DNA from: JBBKXR01 sp037969585
GTDB taxonomy: Bacteria > Verrucomicrobiota > Verrucomicrobiia > Verrucomicrobiales > DEV007
Direction: 5' to 3'
DNA: 64,000 nucleotides
NCBI GenBank assembly: GCA_037969585.1
Contig: JBBKXR010000009.1
Location: 1 to 64,000, forward strand
The notes below the pieces were generated by a model. It was not told where the DNA came from and did not search any database. It was given only the letters and a program-made list of their open reading frames with translations. Numbering within the stretch: position 1 is the stretch's first letter; the number at the start of each line of letters is the position of its first letter. Made by a program: the position numbers and the translations under genes. Shown one piece after another: positions 50,225-60,484 of the stretch.

Positions 50225-53200
50225 CTAGTTGCTGCCAATGGAGGGAGTGCGCCCTTTCCATTTTGACAATTGGCGAAAATATTCTTCGACGGCGTCGCGG
50301 TAATGCTCCGGCAATTCGGTCGCCTCTTCCTGGAGAAATTCGCGTCGCAGTTCGGAGCCGATGCGATTCCAGTCCCGGCCCTCATTGTTGGCATCGCGAA
50401 AAAATGTCGCGCCAGCGGCGAGTGCGCTTTCGTCCGCTCCGTCGCTGGTGCCTTCGATCTCCTGACTGCCGCCCCCTACCATGGCTTTAGCACCTGCCAC
50501 GGCGCTGGCGTCGGAACTGGTATCGGCTTGGGCAGACGAGCGCTGCTGATCGGTGCCGGCATTCTGCACGTTCTTTTCGGCGAGACTTTGAGCGATCGCT
50601 TGGGCTTGTTGCAAACCTTGGTCGCGGGCCAGTTGAGCCATTTCGACAGCCTTGTTTTGGCCATTGCTATCACCCGAATTATCGGCCGATGTTGCGGCAG
50701 CTTGTCCCGCTGAGGTGGCCCCGCTCTGCTTGCTGCTTTCGCCTGTTTCGCCAGTAGGTTCGGTAGCTTGCCCATCAGGTGATGACGGCTCGCCAGCCTT
50801 GGATTTGCCACCCGGCTTGGTGGAGGTCAAAGACGCGACATCGACCTGGCTGCGTTTTTCACCCGGCGGCTCCGAAGCCGAACCGTCGGGGGGTGATACT
50901 TGTTTTTCGCTACCGCTCTTGTTCTCGCTCTTACCTTCGCCCTGCTTGGTGGGTGAGGACTGCGACTCCGACTTCGAGGCTAGTTCAGCCGGCGCGGACG
51001 GGGGTTTTGACGATGGTCTAGTCTTCCCCTGTTCGGGCTTGTTGCCGCTACTCGGATCTGATTGTTTGGCGAAGGTTTCCCAATCGGAGATAATCTGGAA
51101 GTTAGTCGGTCGGCAGCAGGGGATGCCGAAGCTCTCGCTGGCTTCACGTTCAGCTTCCAGTTTTTCTTGCAGTTCCTGCAGCGTGTTGGCGGTGATTTTC
51201 GGCAGACCGGCCACTCCGGCTCTGGCTTTACCCTTGCTTCGCTTGTCCTTTTCCTTGATGGCGGCGACGACAAATTTGTCGAGATAGCGGACTGCGGCGT
51301 GATAGCCTTCGGTGGCTTGCTCCTGCGCGGCGACAGTATGGAAGATCGCGTTTACAGCGCTCGATTGTAAATGCTCAACGGACTCCCCGAGGGAGGGCAT
51401 GAGAGAGGTCTGAACCATTTCAGTCAGTGCTTCGCCGGCGTCGGCGACTTCGTCGTTGAGAGTGAGCAGGCCGGCGCTCTCGACTTCGATTTTGCCGATC
51501 AATTGCTGCGTCTGGTGGGCGATGTTGGTTTGTTCGAGCAGCGCAGCGTGTTGCCAGTTTTGTGTTCTCAACGAGTTGCTTAGCTCATGTAGCAGGCGCT
51601 GTTCGGAAAGTGTGTTTTCCAATTCGCCGAGGCGCAGAGAGAGAAAGCGTTGACTGCTGCCGCCGGTCTCGCGCAACTCGTCGCGCAACTGTTCGGCGGC
51701 TAGTGTCAGGTCGTTCAGTGTTTGTTGGCTTGCGCGGATCAGCGCGTCGACATCGGTGGTTTCGCTGCCCGAACCGCGCATGGCGGTGAGCAGGGCCGAA
51801 TTGAGCGGCTTGAGCCATGCGGGTTCAGCTGCGGGGGACCAAGTCCGAGCCTTACCCAGCGTGCGCTGCAGTGCAGTGGCGACCTTGTCATGGTGGTCTA
51901 CGATGACCGGTCCAAGTTCGCGGGCGACCGTTGCGTCATCTTCGGCGCGTATGCCCAGAGTCATCGCCTGGACGCGCTGATGACGGTGGGCAAGCGCCTC
52001 GAGTTGATCTCGAAAATTTTCCGCTTCAATCTGCGATTTATCCATGTAGCGCTGCCAGAGATCGGGATTTTGTTCGAGCAGCTCAGCGGTTTTTTTGTAA
52101 AGGGCTTTACGCGATTCCAGTAGTTTGAGTGCCGCGTCCGCCTGTTCTTTGCTTACCTCGTCCGGGCTTCGCTGGTAGGGCGTTCCGCCGCCACCTGCTT
52201 CCATGAGCACGGGCAAATCCTCGACCTGGGCGACGTGCATTTTCATCAATTCGCTCATCGCCATCTCGGCTTCGACCTGACTTCGTACCTGGGCCACACT
52301 ACTGTCGAGACGGTCGAGGGCAGCGACAGCTTGAACGAGATGCCCCTCGGCCATATTGCGGTGTGGCTCGCGAGGTGGTAGTTCATCGAGGCTGCCAGCG
52401 ACTGCGCCTTTGAGCATTACGTCGGCAGGCTGGAGGTGACTTCGTACGACGGTTTGCAACTGCAGGCTCAGAAACGCGTAAGGAGTGCCGGGTGCTTCTG
52501 CGGCGAAATTTTCGGTGGCTTGGCTGGCGGTTTCGATATCTTTGCGCGCGCTTTCGACGGCGGCGTAGAGAGGGGCCACGTTGCGTTTCTCGCCTCGGAC
52601 ATACTTCGGGGCTTTGGCGCTGCGGCTATGTTTGAGGGCGCTGGCAATATAAGTCTTCAGCTGTCCGAAAGCCGCCTCGACGGCGAGGTTTTTTTTCTTT
52701 TTTGCGCCTATTTCATTGATCAGTTCCCGGCTGGCGATACGCAAGGCGCGTTCTTCCGAGGTGCTCGATTCGCCATTCTTTTCGCCGATTTTAAGCGAGC
52801 GTTTGGTCATTCTATTCTCAGGATTGTCGCCGCCACTCGGGTCTTGGCTTTTTGCGGTGGAATCTGATTCGAGCGAGTTTGCCACTTTTTCACCGGCATC
52901 GCCGAGTTGCTCGTAGGCATCGCGAACCCTCACGGCGTAGCTGACTTCATCATCGGGCTTGAGACCCAGATCAGATGTTGGAATGCCTGCGCGGATTTCA
53001 ATGTCGTTCTTGCCTTTTTGATCACCGAGATCGATCGGCAGAACTCTCTCGCGCTGCTGCCCATTCGCATCGGTGATGGTGACGACGAGTTCAGCGGCGG
53101 TGACGCCAACATCGTCGTGCGCTCCGAAGGCGACTTCGATGTCGTGGCTGAAGCTGATCATATCGCGGGCTGAATCAGCGCTGAGTTCCACAGTCGGAGC

Positions 53201-54415
53201 TTGGTCGGCGAGCACTTCGATCCGGCAGAACGGCAGGCTACGGTTGGCGTGACCTTCGGTGCTCTCGAACGTGGGGCGGAACATCAGATCTGCATTTAGT
53301 TCAGTGCGAAAACGGTAGTGGCGCTCATCGATTCTCTGCACCGGCAAGGTTTGAGTATCGCCATCGCCGATGGCGGCTTCCAGTGTGGCGCTGGAAATGT
53401 CGCGATCCATTTTCAGCACGACCTCAACGGAGGAGCCGCGCACTGCCCGCACCTCCGATGGAGTCTTTTGCCAGATTCGTGGTGGACGCGTCGAGTAGTC
53501 GGGATCGGTAACGGTGACTTCGATCGCTGACAATTGCGGTCGTTCGGTGAGTTCTACCGTACGCCATGGCGTTGTGGCATCGCCAGCGAGCAGCCGGTAA
53601 CGAATAGGCTTTCGCAGACGCTCAACGGTGAATGTCGTAGGAGCATTGACATCAGTTGTCGTCGCGCTGCTCTGCCGTCGAATGGCAGTGGGTGATTCGA
53701 GATCACCTCGACCGTCCGCCATTTCCAAAACAACTTCAGCGGGAATTTTACCACCGACCGAAGCGCGGATCTCGGCATCGCTACCGGTCAGCAGCGGACT
53801 GGACGGAGGCGTGCGCTCGTCGATACGAGTCAGCGGCAGATCGGCCCACGGAAAAGCGAACCGTGCCAGCAGCCGGGGCGAACCCTGTGGAAGGAAAGCG
53901 GCGAGAAAGGCGAGCAGCAGGAAGCCGGATACTGCGAGCGTGACCAAGTTCCGACGATCGACGGGTTGTGGTTCGATAGTGGCCGGATTGACGAAGCGAC
54001 ACATCGGCAAGGTTTCCTGGATCAATGCCTTTGCCATCGCGGACGAACCCGTAGCACCAGCTCCGTCGGGCTGTAAGGCCGCGACAGTTGACCAGCGTTC
54101 CTGGGATCGGCTTGAAGACCGATCAAGGGCTCCAGCCGCGGCCAGATCATCGGGCCGACCGAGCTGAACCTTTAACGCTCTATAAAGAAAGCAGGCGCTA
54201 ATGGTGAGCACCAGCAGTGGACCAATCCAACGCGGCCACGGCGATTGCCAGGCGGCATACCAGTCGATAACCACAACTGCAAGCAGGCCTACCGTGAAGT
54301 AGGCGCCGGTCCGCAGCCATTCCCGTTGGGCGTGCCGCCGACGTTTGAATTCGGCGACGGAACGGATCGTGTCCGCGATCTGTTGTTCTGATTTGTCGGC
54401 TTGCGCACTCATCAT
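50225..54415 (-). CDS. large membrane protein with DUF4175-like N-terminus and a low-complexity region
   Basis: This is the largest gene, 1396 residues. Two helices lie at about 38-55 and 63-81 and a third at about 157-175. A long alpha/beta and helical region follows, with coiled-coil stretches. Residues about 1120-1320 are Ser/Pro/Gly/Glu/Lys-rich low complexity with SKSESQSS, GEGKSENKSG and QAQAIAQSL, then a short conserved tail (about 1340-1396, REFLQEEATELPEHYRDAVEEYF). It resembles the DUF4175 proteins of PVC BatA operons. Function unknown. Topology suggests an anchored extracytoplasmic arm. Confidence 0.7.
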   Translation of the reverse strand: MMSAQADKSEQQIADTIRSVAEFKRRRHAQREWLRTGAYFTVGLLAVVVIDWYAAWQSPWPRWIGPLLVLTISACFLYRALKVQLGRPDDLAAAGALDRSSSRSQERWSTVAALQPDGAGATGSSAMAKALIQETLPMCRFVNPATIEPQPVDRRNLVTLAVSGFLLLAFLAAFLPQGSPRLLARFAFPWADLPLTRIDERTPPSSPLLTGSDAEIRASVGGKIPAEVVLEMADGRGDLESPTAIRRQSSATTTDVNAPTTFTVERLRKPIRYRLLAGDATTPWRTVELTERPQLSAIEVTVTDPDYSTRPPRIWQKTPSEVRAVRGSSVEVVLKMDRDISSATLEAAIGDGDTQTLPVQRIDERHYRFRTELNADLMFRPTFESTEGHANRSLPFCRIEVLADQAPTVELSADSARDMISFSHDIEVAFGAHDDVGVTAAELVVTITDANGQQRERVLPIDLGDQKGKNDIEIRAGIPTSDLGLKPDDEVSYAVRVRDAYEQLGDAGEKVANSLESDSTAKSQDPSGGDNPENRMTKRSLKIGEKNGESSTSEERALRIASRELINEIGAKKKKNLAVEAAFGQLKTYIASALKHSRSAKAPKYVRGEKRNVAPLYAAVESARKDIETASQATENFAAEAPGTPYAFLSLQLQTVVRSHLQPADVMLKGAVAGSLDELPPREPHRNMAEGHLVQAVAALDRLDSSVAQVRSQVEAEMAMSELMKMHVAQVEDLPVLMEAGGGGTPYQRSPDEVSKEQADAALKLLESRKALYKKTAELLEQNPDLWQRYMDKSQIEAENFRDQLEALAHRHQRVQAMTLGIRAEDDATVARELGPVIVDHHDKVATALQRTLGKARTWSPAAEPAWLKPLNSALLTAMRGSGSETTDVDALIRASQQTLNDLTLAAEQLRDELRETGGSSQRFLSLRLGELENTLSEQRLLHELSNSLRTQNWQHAALLEQTNIAHQTQQLIGKIEVESAGLLTLNDEVADAGEALTEMVQTSLMPSLGESVEHLQSSAVNAIFHTVAAQEQATEGYHAAVRYLDKFVVAAIKEKDKRSKGKARAGVAGLPKITANTLQELQEKLEAEREASESFGIPCCRPTNFQIISDWETFAKQSDPSSGNKPEQGKTRPSSKPPSAPAELASKSESQSSPTKQGEGKSENKSGSEKQVSPPDGSASEPPGEKRSQVDVASLTSTKPGGKSKAGEPSSPDGQATEPTGETGESSKQSGATSAGQAAATSADNSGDSNGQNKAVEMAQLARDQGLQQAQAIAQSLAEKNVQNAGTDQQRSSAQADTSSDASAVAGAKAMVGGGSQEIEGTSDGADESALAAGATFFRDANNEGRDWNRIGSELRREFLQEEATELPEHYRDAVEEYFRQLSKWKGRTPSIGSN

Positions 54416-54436
54416 TCGCTCGTTGGTTCGGTCCGG

Positions 54437-57253
54437 TCAGATAAGACCAGCATACTTCCTGCCGACCCATTCCATACAGAGAAAAATGAGAATGAAGATC
54501 AGCAGTGGCCAGCGATTCCACAACGGGGTTCGGGTAACGGTTTCTCGAAAATGTTTGCCGCTTTCGTGGCCGAGTATGCTGAGCGCTGCGTCCAGCCCAT
54601 CCGGAGGAATGATCGTGCCGCCGGTCGAGTCTGCGAGTCTGCGTGCCGTTACCCAATCGCAGGAGTAGCCGCCGGCCTCACTGCTTGGCTTGGCGTTAAC
54701 TATGAAGGTGGCTATCCAAGGGGTTTCCGCAGTCTCATTGTTGGCAGCTTTCCGCTTCTCGATTTCTGCCAGCAGGGAGTCGACTTGTGTTCCAGTCACC
54801 CGCACTTGGTATTCGCCGTGGCCGAGCGCCGGCAAAACCGTTGAGTAACGACCTTCGCTGCCGGCGTCTTCGGTTGCAGGCACATTAGATATATCGATCC
54901 CGGAACGACTGAGTTCGATGTTCAGATCGGCATCTTCGACCGGCGCGCCACTGGCATCGATCAGCTCGACTTCGATACGTGGCGTCGAGTCCTCAAGGTA
55001 GCGCCGCGCGTCGCTTGAGACTTTGACCAGCGCGTTGTTACCGTCAGCGTCAGCCATGGTCGCCCAGCGTAAAAACTGTCCCCAGAATCGGTAGTGATAG
55101 CGATCGCCGAAGCGATAGCGAAGAAAGTAGGTTGTCGGTGAGGGTAGGTAAAAGACTCTACCTCCGCCGAAACGGTGCCAGACAATGTAGGGCAGGGGCT
55201 CGGTGTTGCCTACCAGAGTGCCGTCGTTGGGATGCGCCTCGAGGATCACTTGAGCGCCGGGCTTGGGTATGTTGTACGGCGAAAATTCGCTCAGCTTGAG
55301 TCGGGTCGATCCGAGTTGCCAGATTGCGGTATTTTGGTCGGCGTCGTCCTCGAGACTCAGTGCGGCGATACGGCGACCTATGGGGCTTGGCACTAAACGG
55401 CAGCCGACGGATGCCATGCTGCGCCGCACATCGAGTCGCACCGGCAGTAGTTCCTGCAAGCGGGTATCGGCAAAAGCGCCGGGCATGTGTTCGCGACCGG
55501 CGATGACGACCAGCGAGCCACCCTGGTCGACGAATTTTTCCAGCGCAGCGAGCTGAGCGAGATCGAGAAAATCCGGCCCGACTTCGCCGAGGATGATGAC
55601 GTTGAATTCGTCGAGCGCGTCATCTGCGACCAAAGTCGTGGGTAGCGCCTCGCTGCTGCTCGCCGGTGTCAGAAGGATCTCACGATGCTCGGCGGTTCGG
55701 TCGCGCTTGAGCAAATTACTCAGGTAGCGCGTTTCCCAGCGGGGGGCGCCATCGATCAGCAAGACCTGAAGGTCGCCGGTAAAAACGTCGACAGCGATCG
55801 ACTGGCGATTATTTCCGGTGATCTTCTCTCCCTCCAGAGCCACGATCTCGACTTCGAAATGGCGCAGGCCGATGTCGTTGACCGGCGTCGACAGGCGCAG
55901 CGTCTGATCCTTGCCGGACTCGTCAAAGGCGACGTCGACCGAGTCGAGTTCGATGCCGTCGGCGAGCAGTCGTACTTGCGTTGTCTCCCCGGAAAAACCA
56001 CGCGAGCCAATCAAGCAATCAACGCTGAGATAGTCGCCGCGCATCAGAGTTTCCGGAGCTGAAGCGCGCCACAAGTTGATGTCGTCGATCTGTTCGGCAT
56101 TGCCGCCAACGGGAAGGATAAGCAGGGGAAAATCTTTTAGGCTCGGCGGAATTTCCAACGGTCGGTCATCATTGTTGTGAACCGCATCAGTGACCAATAT
56201 GGCGGCTTCGATGCGGCCCTCGCGATACTGGTTGGCGATCTCATCGAGCTGTGCGCTGATGTCAGTGACCGGACCGATCCGCTCGGCGTCGTCCTTAGCA
56301 GGGGGCTCGGCTTCGGGCAGGGGAGGGGCACTCAAGTTCCAGTTGGAATCGGTTGCTGTTAGTTTTTCGGCAAAGCTTCCACGCAGCACTTCGACTTTGT
56401 CACCCAAATTCAACAAGGCCTTGTCTTCGGCTTGCAGCAGCACTTGGCGTGCGTGTTGAAGGCGGTTGGTGTGGTCTTCGGTCGGCGTTTCGCGACGCGC
56501 CAGTTCGCGCGATATTGCGGCCAGCTTCTGCAGGGATTCGTCGATATCGAAGCGGGCGCGGTCGAATGCTTCGGCAAATCTTCGACTGCCGCTGACGGTG
56601 CCGTTTGAAGCGGTGGAAAGGTCGCTCAAAAGTCCGTCGACATCCTTGCTGATTGATCGATCCAGGGCGGCTCGGACCTCGACGACCAGTGCGGGAAAAG
56701 GCAGAGCGGACGCGTTTTCGTCAAGCATTGCGATGGCTGACTCGATTTGATCAGCAAGCATTTTCAGTCGTGCCGATGCTGCCTCGTCACTGGCATCGCC
56801 AATCGCTGCGCGAGTCATCGCTAAACCCACATCAACGCGAGTTGTAGCGCGGTCGAGTTTGCCGAGCGTCGATGCTTCGTCGGCACCGCTCGCCGCCAAT
56901 CGCCAGCGGGCGAGGTGGCCTTCGCCAAAATCCTGATCGATCAGGCTCATGCTCGCCGAGGTGTCGAGGTAAAGGCCGACGCCGCGATTAGATTCGAACG
57001 TTTTTTTTGTTACTTCTGACGGGCCGGCGATGATTAGAAAAACTCCGGCACATGCTGCCGCTCGCATCATCAGGAGAAGCGGAATTACCCATTTGCGTCG
57101 AGCTGACCATGCATCGCGAATTGCCAACAGGGCGAACAAGAGAAGCACTCCGCCGCCGATCCAGAGCAATTGCCCGGGCGGTAAAGGGCCGTCGAAGTCT
57201 CTCGACTGCTCGACCGCAATCGGCGTCGATTCGCTGGCGAAGAACTCGTTCAT
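54437..57253 (-). CDS. membrane VWA / glutamine-amidotransferase-like protein of the BatA operon
   Basis: The 938-residue protein has N-terminal helices (28-45, 56-76) followed by a VWA-like segment with YLDTSASMS (Asp97-x-Ser99-x-Ser101, metal site intact) and a helical region. A class I glutamine amidotransferase-like domain follows around DGAPRWETRYLSNLLKRD and LDEFNVIILGEVGP without a visible catalytic Cys. A C-terminal helix anchors it (LLIFILIFLCMEWVG). Its ATG overlaps the preceding stop (ATGA 57253-57250). This arrangement is typical for the large BatB-like proteins of PVC genomes. Confidence 0.75.
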   Translation of the reverse strand: MNEFFASESTPIAVEQSRDFDGPLPPGQLLWIGGGVLLLFALLAIRDAWSARRKWVIPLLLMMRAAACAGVFLIIAGPSEVTKKTFESNRGVGLYLDTSASMSLIDQDFGEGHLARWRLAASGADEASTLGKLDRATTRVDVGLAMTRAAIGDASDEAASARLKMLADQIESAIAMLDENASALPFPALVVEVRAALDRSISKDVDGLLSDLSTASNGTVSGSRRFAEAFDRARFDIDESLQKLAAISRELARRETPTEDHTNRLQHARQVLLQAEDKALLNLGDKVEVLRGSFAEKLTATDSNWNLSAPPLPEAEPPAKDDAERIGPVTDISAQLDEIANQYREGRIEAAILVTDAVHNNDDRPLEIPPSLKDFPLLILPVGGNAEQIDDINLWRASAPETLMRGDYLSVDCLIGSRGFSGETTQVRLLADGIELDSVDVAFDESGKDQTLRLSTPVNDIGLRHFEVEIVALEGEKITGNNRQSIAVDVFTGDLQVLLIDGAPRWETRYLSNLLKRDRTAEHREILLTPASSSEALPTTLVADDALDEFNVIILGEVGPDFLDLAQLAALEKFVDQGGSLVVIAGREHMPGAFADTRLQELLPVRLDVRRSMASVGCRLVPSPIGRRIAALSLEDDADQNTAIWQLGSTRLKLSEFSPYNIPKPGAQVILEAHPNDGTLVGNTEPLPYIVWHRFGGGRVFYLPSPTTYFLRYRFGDRYHYRFWGQFLRWATMADADGNNALVKVSSDARRYLEDSTPRIEVELIDASGAPVEDADLNIELSRSGIDISNVPATEDAGSEGRYSTVLPALGHGEYQVRVTGTQVDSLLAEIEKRKAANNETAETPWIATFIVNAKPSSEAGGYSCDWVTARRLADSTGGTIIPPDGLDAALSILGHESGKHFRETVTRTPLWNRWPLLIFILIFLCMEWVGRKYAGLI

Positions 57254-59466
57254 TTGACCGATGTGCGACCCGAAGCCTGACGGCGACGAGCTAGCAGTTG
57301 CTGAGCGGTGACGAGTTCGAGGATCAGAAAACCTATCAGACCGACCAGTAGCCAGAGCGTTATCTCCTGGTCGCGTGTGGCAGTTGGTTGGGTGGAGATA
57401 TTTTTTGGCGGTCCGAAGTTTAGGTCTGCCAGCAATTGATCCGCATCTAGTACTGACAAACCGTCGATCTGATCAAGCGCTTCCAGGTAGTCGCTCGGCA
57501 CGGCGCGGACGTCTGACTCCTCTGCGACTCGGGCGACGCTGTAAGGAGTGTGGCCACCATCGCTGGCGCTTTCGACCAGATAGAGGCCGGCTGGAGTGAG
57601 TTGCGAAAAATTGTCATCGAGCTTTTCCGCTGCGATCCAATCACCGTTCGGCAGTCGCACCGAGTCCTCGTCGCTGAGTTGGCGCCAAGGTGCTGAGTCG
57701 GCGCCGCTGAGATTCGGATTGGGGAGATGATCGGCGGCGAGGTGCCAGAGTAGTTCGCGCACGAACGGGACGTAGCCGGAACACGCCGCCAGATTGCTCC
57801 ACTGCGGATACCCGTTCAGCGTTGTCAGACCAACCCTGCCGCGACCAAGGCGGCGCACAACGAGAAACGGATCGCCGCCCTCGAACTCTGCGAGCACTTC
57901 AGACGATGGCGGCATAGGGGCGCGCAGTTGGAAATGGCTGCGAATTTGCAGCTCGGTCAGGGGCGCGAGGCCGAGTTGCTGCAACTTGCTCTGCCCGGTT
58001 ACGGGGCGGAGTCCGATAAGCTGTTCCTCCGAGCCGGCGACCGTCGTGACAGAATCGATCGATGCCGGACTCAATCCGAAATCGTGCGGAAAGAACACGC
58101 TGTTGAAAGACTCGGAATCGAGGGCAGCAGGCGGCAGCAACCACAGACCGCCGCCTGCAGAGACGAAATCGTGCAGTTTGTTCGCCGAGGCAGCAACGGC
58201 ATTGGGATCGCGGTCGCCGGCGGACCAGACGATCACGGCGACGCCATCGAGAGGCAGGGCGGGAAAGGCATTGATCTTGACCGGCTCCAGTTTGAAAATC
58301 GATTCGGTTCCGCCGACAGCCGCGGCAAATGCCCACTGGGCGAAGCGTTGGTCATCGTCTTCGATCAACTCAGGCGCTTCGTCGGTAACCGAGATCAAGC
58401 GTACCCGATCGACAATGTCGACGACCACAGCGGCTTCGTTGTCGATTGTCAAAGCGTCGGTCTCTCCCGTCCCGTCGATACTTAATTGAAGAGCCTGTGA
58501 ACCTGCGTTGGGAAAGGCGCGGCGCAGCACCAATTCGTGTTTGATCCCCGGATCGAGCGGTGGGATTTTTGCTTCGGTCAGGGTGGCAGATTGGTGTTGG
58601 CCGATCCACAATGCGGTGGTCGGTGTGCTCGTTACCGAACCGTGATTGGTCACCGTGGCGCGCACCACCGCGTCTTCGCCAGGCGTCACGCGCTGGCGGT
58701 CGGCGGTGATTGAGTCGACACACAAACTGGGCTTCTCTCGAGCGGGGTGGTCGATGCCAACGGGCAACAGTGCGACCGAATTTGCTGCCTCTTTCCACTT
58801 GTCGTGGATGGTTCGTGCGTCCGTGACTTCAGCGTGAGGAAATCCGTTAATCGCGGCATCGGCGATGACAATGATTCGCCGTTCGTCGCGGTCCGGGCTG
58901 AGCGTAGGAAAACTCAGTGCTCGATCGATGGCGCCGGGCCAGTCGATATTTTCGATGCCCGGCTTCAGTTCTTTCAGCGCCGCCAGCCAGTGCCCGCGGT
59001 TGCGAGAATCGTTGAGTGCGTGCGTGGCTAGTGGCGGTAACTCACGCAATTCATGGCCGATTCCGTTCACCAAAAAACGTAGCCGAGCGTCGTCGGGAAT
59101 CGCATTTAAAACCCTCTCGGTGCGCTGATCGATCAGGCGGGCGATGGCGTTATCATCGAGTGCGGTCGATGCCGAGCGGTCGACGATCAGTAGAAATTCC
59201 TCGCCGCTGGCGGACGGGACGGGGCGCTGGATCAAGGGGCGGGCAAACGCCAGCACCAGCAGTGCTACGGCGATGATGCGCATCAGCATGACCAGCCAAT
59301 CCTGCAGGCGCAGCGTTCGTTTTTTCCAGTTCGGTTTTGCGTCAGCAAGAAAGCGCATCGCACCCCAGGGCATGTGCACGCGCTTGCGCTTGGCGAAAAG
59401 GTGGATCGCCAGCGGCACACCGATGGCAAACAGCCCGGCCAGGAATCCCGCACCGAGAAAACTCAT
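57250..59466 (-). CDS. BatA-domain membrane protein with VWA domain
   Basis: The 738-residue protein has the BatA N-terminal two-helix domain (about 5-24 and 57-76, with FLAGLFAIGVPLAIHLF). A VWA segment with DRSAST (Asp96-x-Ser98-x-Ser100) follows. Then come a long extracytoplasmic region with a CARDB-like beta domain (ATVTNHGSVTS), a GATase-like segment and a C-terminal helix (LWLLVGLIGFLILELVTA). Bat proteins are linked to stress tolerance in Bacteroides and to MoxR chaperone systems. It overlaps the DUF58 gene stop and the next start, each by 4 nt. Confidence 0.78.
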   Translation of the reverse strand: MSFLGAGFLAGLFAIGVPLAIHLFAKRKRVHMPWGAMRFLADAKPNWKKRTLRLQDWLVMLMRIIAVALLVLAFARPLIQRPVPSASGEEFLLIVDRSASTALDDNAIARLIDQRTERVLNAIPDDARLRFLVNGIGHELRELPPLATHALNDSRNRGHWLAALKELKPGIENIDWPGAIDRALSFPTLSPDRDERRIIVIADAAINGFPHAEVTDARTIHDKWKEAANSVALLPVGIDHPAREKPSLCVDSITADRQRVTPGEDAVVRATVTNHGSVTSTPTTALWIGQHQSATLTEAKIPPLDPGIKHELVLRRAFPNAGSQALQLSIDGTGETDALTIDNEAAVVVDIVDRVRLISVTDEAPELIEDDDQRFAQWAFAAAVGGTESIFKLEPVKINAFPALPLDGVAVIVWSAGDRDPNAVAASANKLHDFVSAGGGLWLLPPAALDSESFNSVFFPHDFGLSPASIDSVTTVAGSEEQLIGLRPVTGQSKLQQLGLAPLTELQIRSHFQLRAPMPPSSEVLAEFEGGDPFLVVRRLGRGRVGLTTLNGYPQWSNLAACSGYVPFVRELLWHLAADHLPNPNLSGADSAPWRQLSDEDSVRLPNGDWIAAEKLDDNFSQLTPAGLYLVESASDGGHTPYSVARVAEESDVRAVPSDYLEALDQIDGLSVLDADQLLADLNFGPPKNISTQPTATRDQEITLWLLVGLIGFLILELVTAQQLLARRRQASGRTSVK

Positions 59467-60458
59467 CGCCCCCCTTCCTTGTTCTTGTCCGAACGCGGTT
59501 TGGCATCGTCGCCGGTTACCGGTGCGAGGCTGCCGGTATTCCAGCGTCGCAAAAATGCCGCCAAAACCGCGCCGACCGAGCGATCCGTTCGCAGTCGAAG
59601 ATAGCCACAGCCGAGTCCGGTGCAGCGCTGTTGAACGTCTTCGAGGAAGGCGTTGAATTGCTCCAGATAGGCGTCGCGATAGACGCTTGGATCAATGTCG
59701 AGATGGTAGTCCTCGACCTCCAGATCTTCGAATCGCATGCCGTCCTCAAAACTAAATTCGACCTCCTCCGGCGCGAGTACATGACCGTAGACCACTTCGT
59801 GACCGCGCACCGTCAATTGTCGCAGGATGTCCTCCGTTTCGCTGCCGTCCATGAAACCGTCGGTCAAAATGACGACGCGCATTCGAGTCGGAAACAACGG
59901 GATGATACGCTCGACCAAAGCCGCCAAGTGCGTGTCGCCTTGTGGTTGCACCGGTGCAATATCTTGAAATAATGCTTCGAAATGCGACGGGGTCGAACGC
60001 GGCTCGACGATCATGGCGTGACCGCGCACGTTCCAACTCGCTAATCCAACCGGGTCGCGCTGGCCAAGCAGAAGTCGCGCAAAACACGCCGCGGCCCGCA
60101 AGGAGTGATCGAATTTGCTCGGCGTCGACAAACCGAACTCCATCGAGCCGCTGCGATCGATCAAGATCATCGTCGCAATGGTGCGCTCATCCTCATAGCG
60201 CTTGATGTAGTGACGGTCGCGTTTTGCCAGCAATCGCCAGTCGAGCTGCCTCAGAGCATCGCCGGGATGGTAGGGGCGATGGTCGGCAAACTCACTGCAA
60301 CCGCCGAGCTGAGATGAGCGATGGCTGCCGGAGTAAAGGCCTTCTGAGCGCCGCCTTGTGTTGAAAGGGAGGCCCTCGATCCATTTGAAATCCTCCGACT
60401 TGAGTAGGCGTGCGCCGACCCCGCGAGCGTTGGATTCTTGACCCGTCGAGTCGCTCAT
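59463..60458 (-). CDS. DUF58 (VWA-like) protein
   Basis: The 331-residue cytoplasmic protein has the DUF58 signature CSEFADHRPYHPGDALRQLDW (Pro65 to Trp74 within PGDALRQLDW) and a VWA-like metal site LIDRSGSM (Asp101, Ser103, Ser105). It pairs with MoxR ATPases in nearly all bacterial MoxR operons. It begins 26 bp after the MoxR gene and its stop overlaps the BatA start. Confidence 0.9.
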   Translation of the reverse strand: MSDSTGQESNARGVGARLLKSEDFKWIEGLPFNTRRRSEGLYSGSHRSSQLGGCSEFADHRPYHPGDALRQLDWRLLAKRDRHYIKRYEDERTIATMILIDRSGSMEFGLSTPSKFDHSLRAAACFARLLLGQRDPVGLASWNVRGHAMIVEPRSTPSHFEALFQDIAPVQPQGDTHLAALVERIIPLFPTRMRVVILTDGFMDGSETEDILRQLTVRGHEVVYGHVLAPEEVEFSFEDGMRFEDLEVEDYHLDIDPSVYRDAYLEQFNAFLEDVQQRCTGLGCGYLRLRTDRSVGAVLAAFLRRWNTGSLAPVTGDDAKPRSDKNKEGGR

Positions 60459-60484
60459 CGGTTTTCTAAACGGAGCCTAATAGC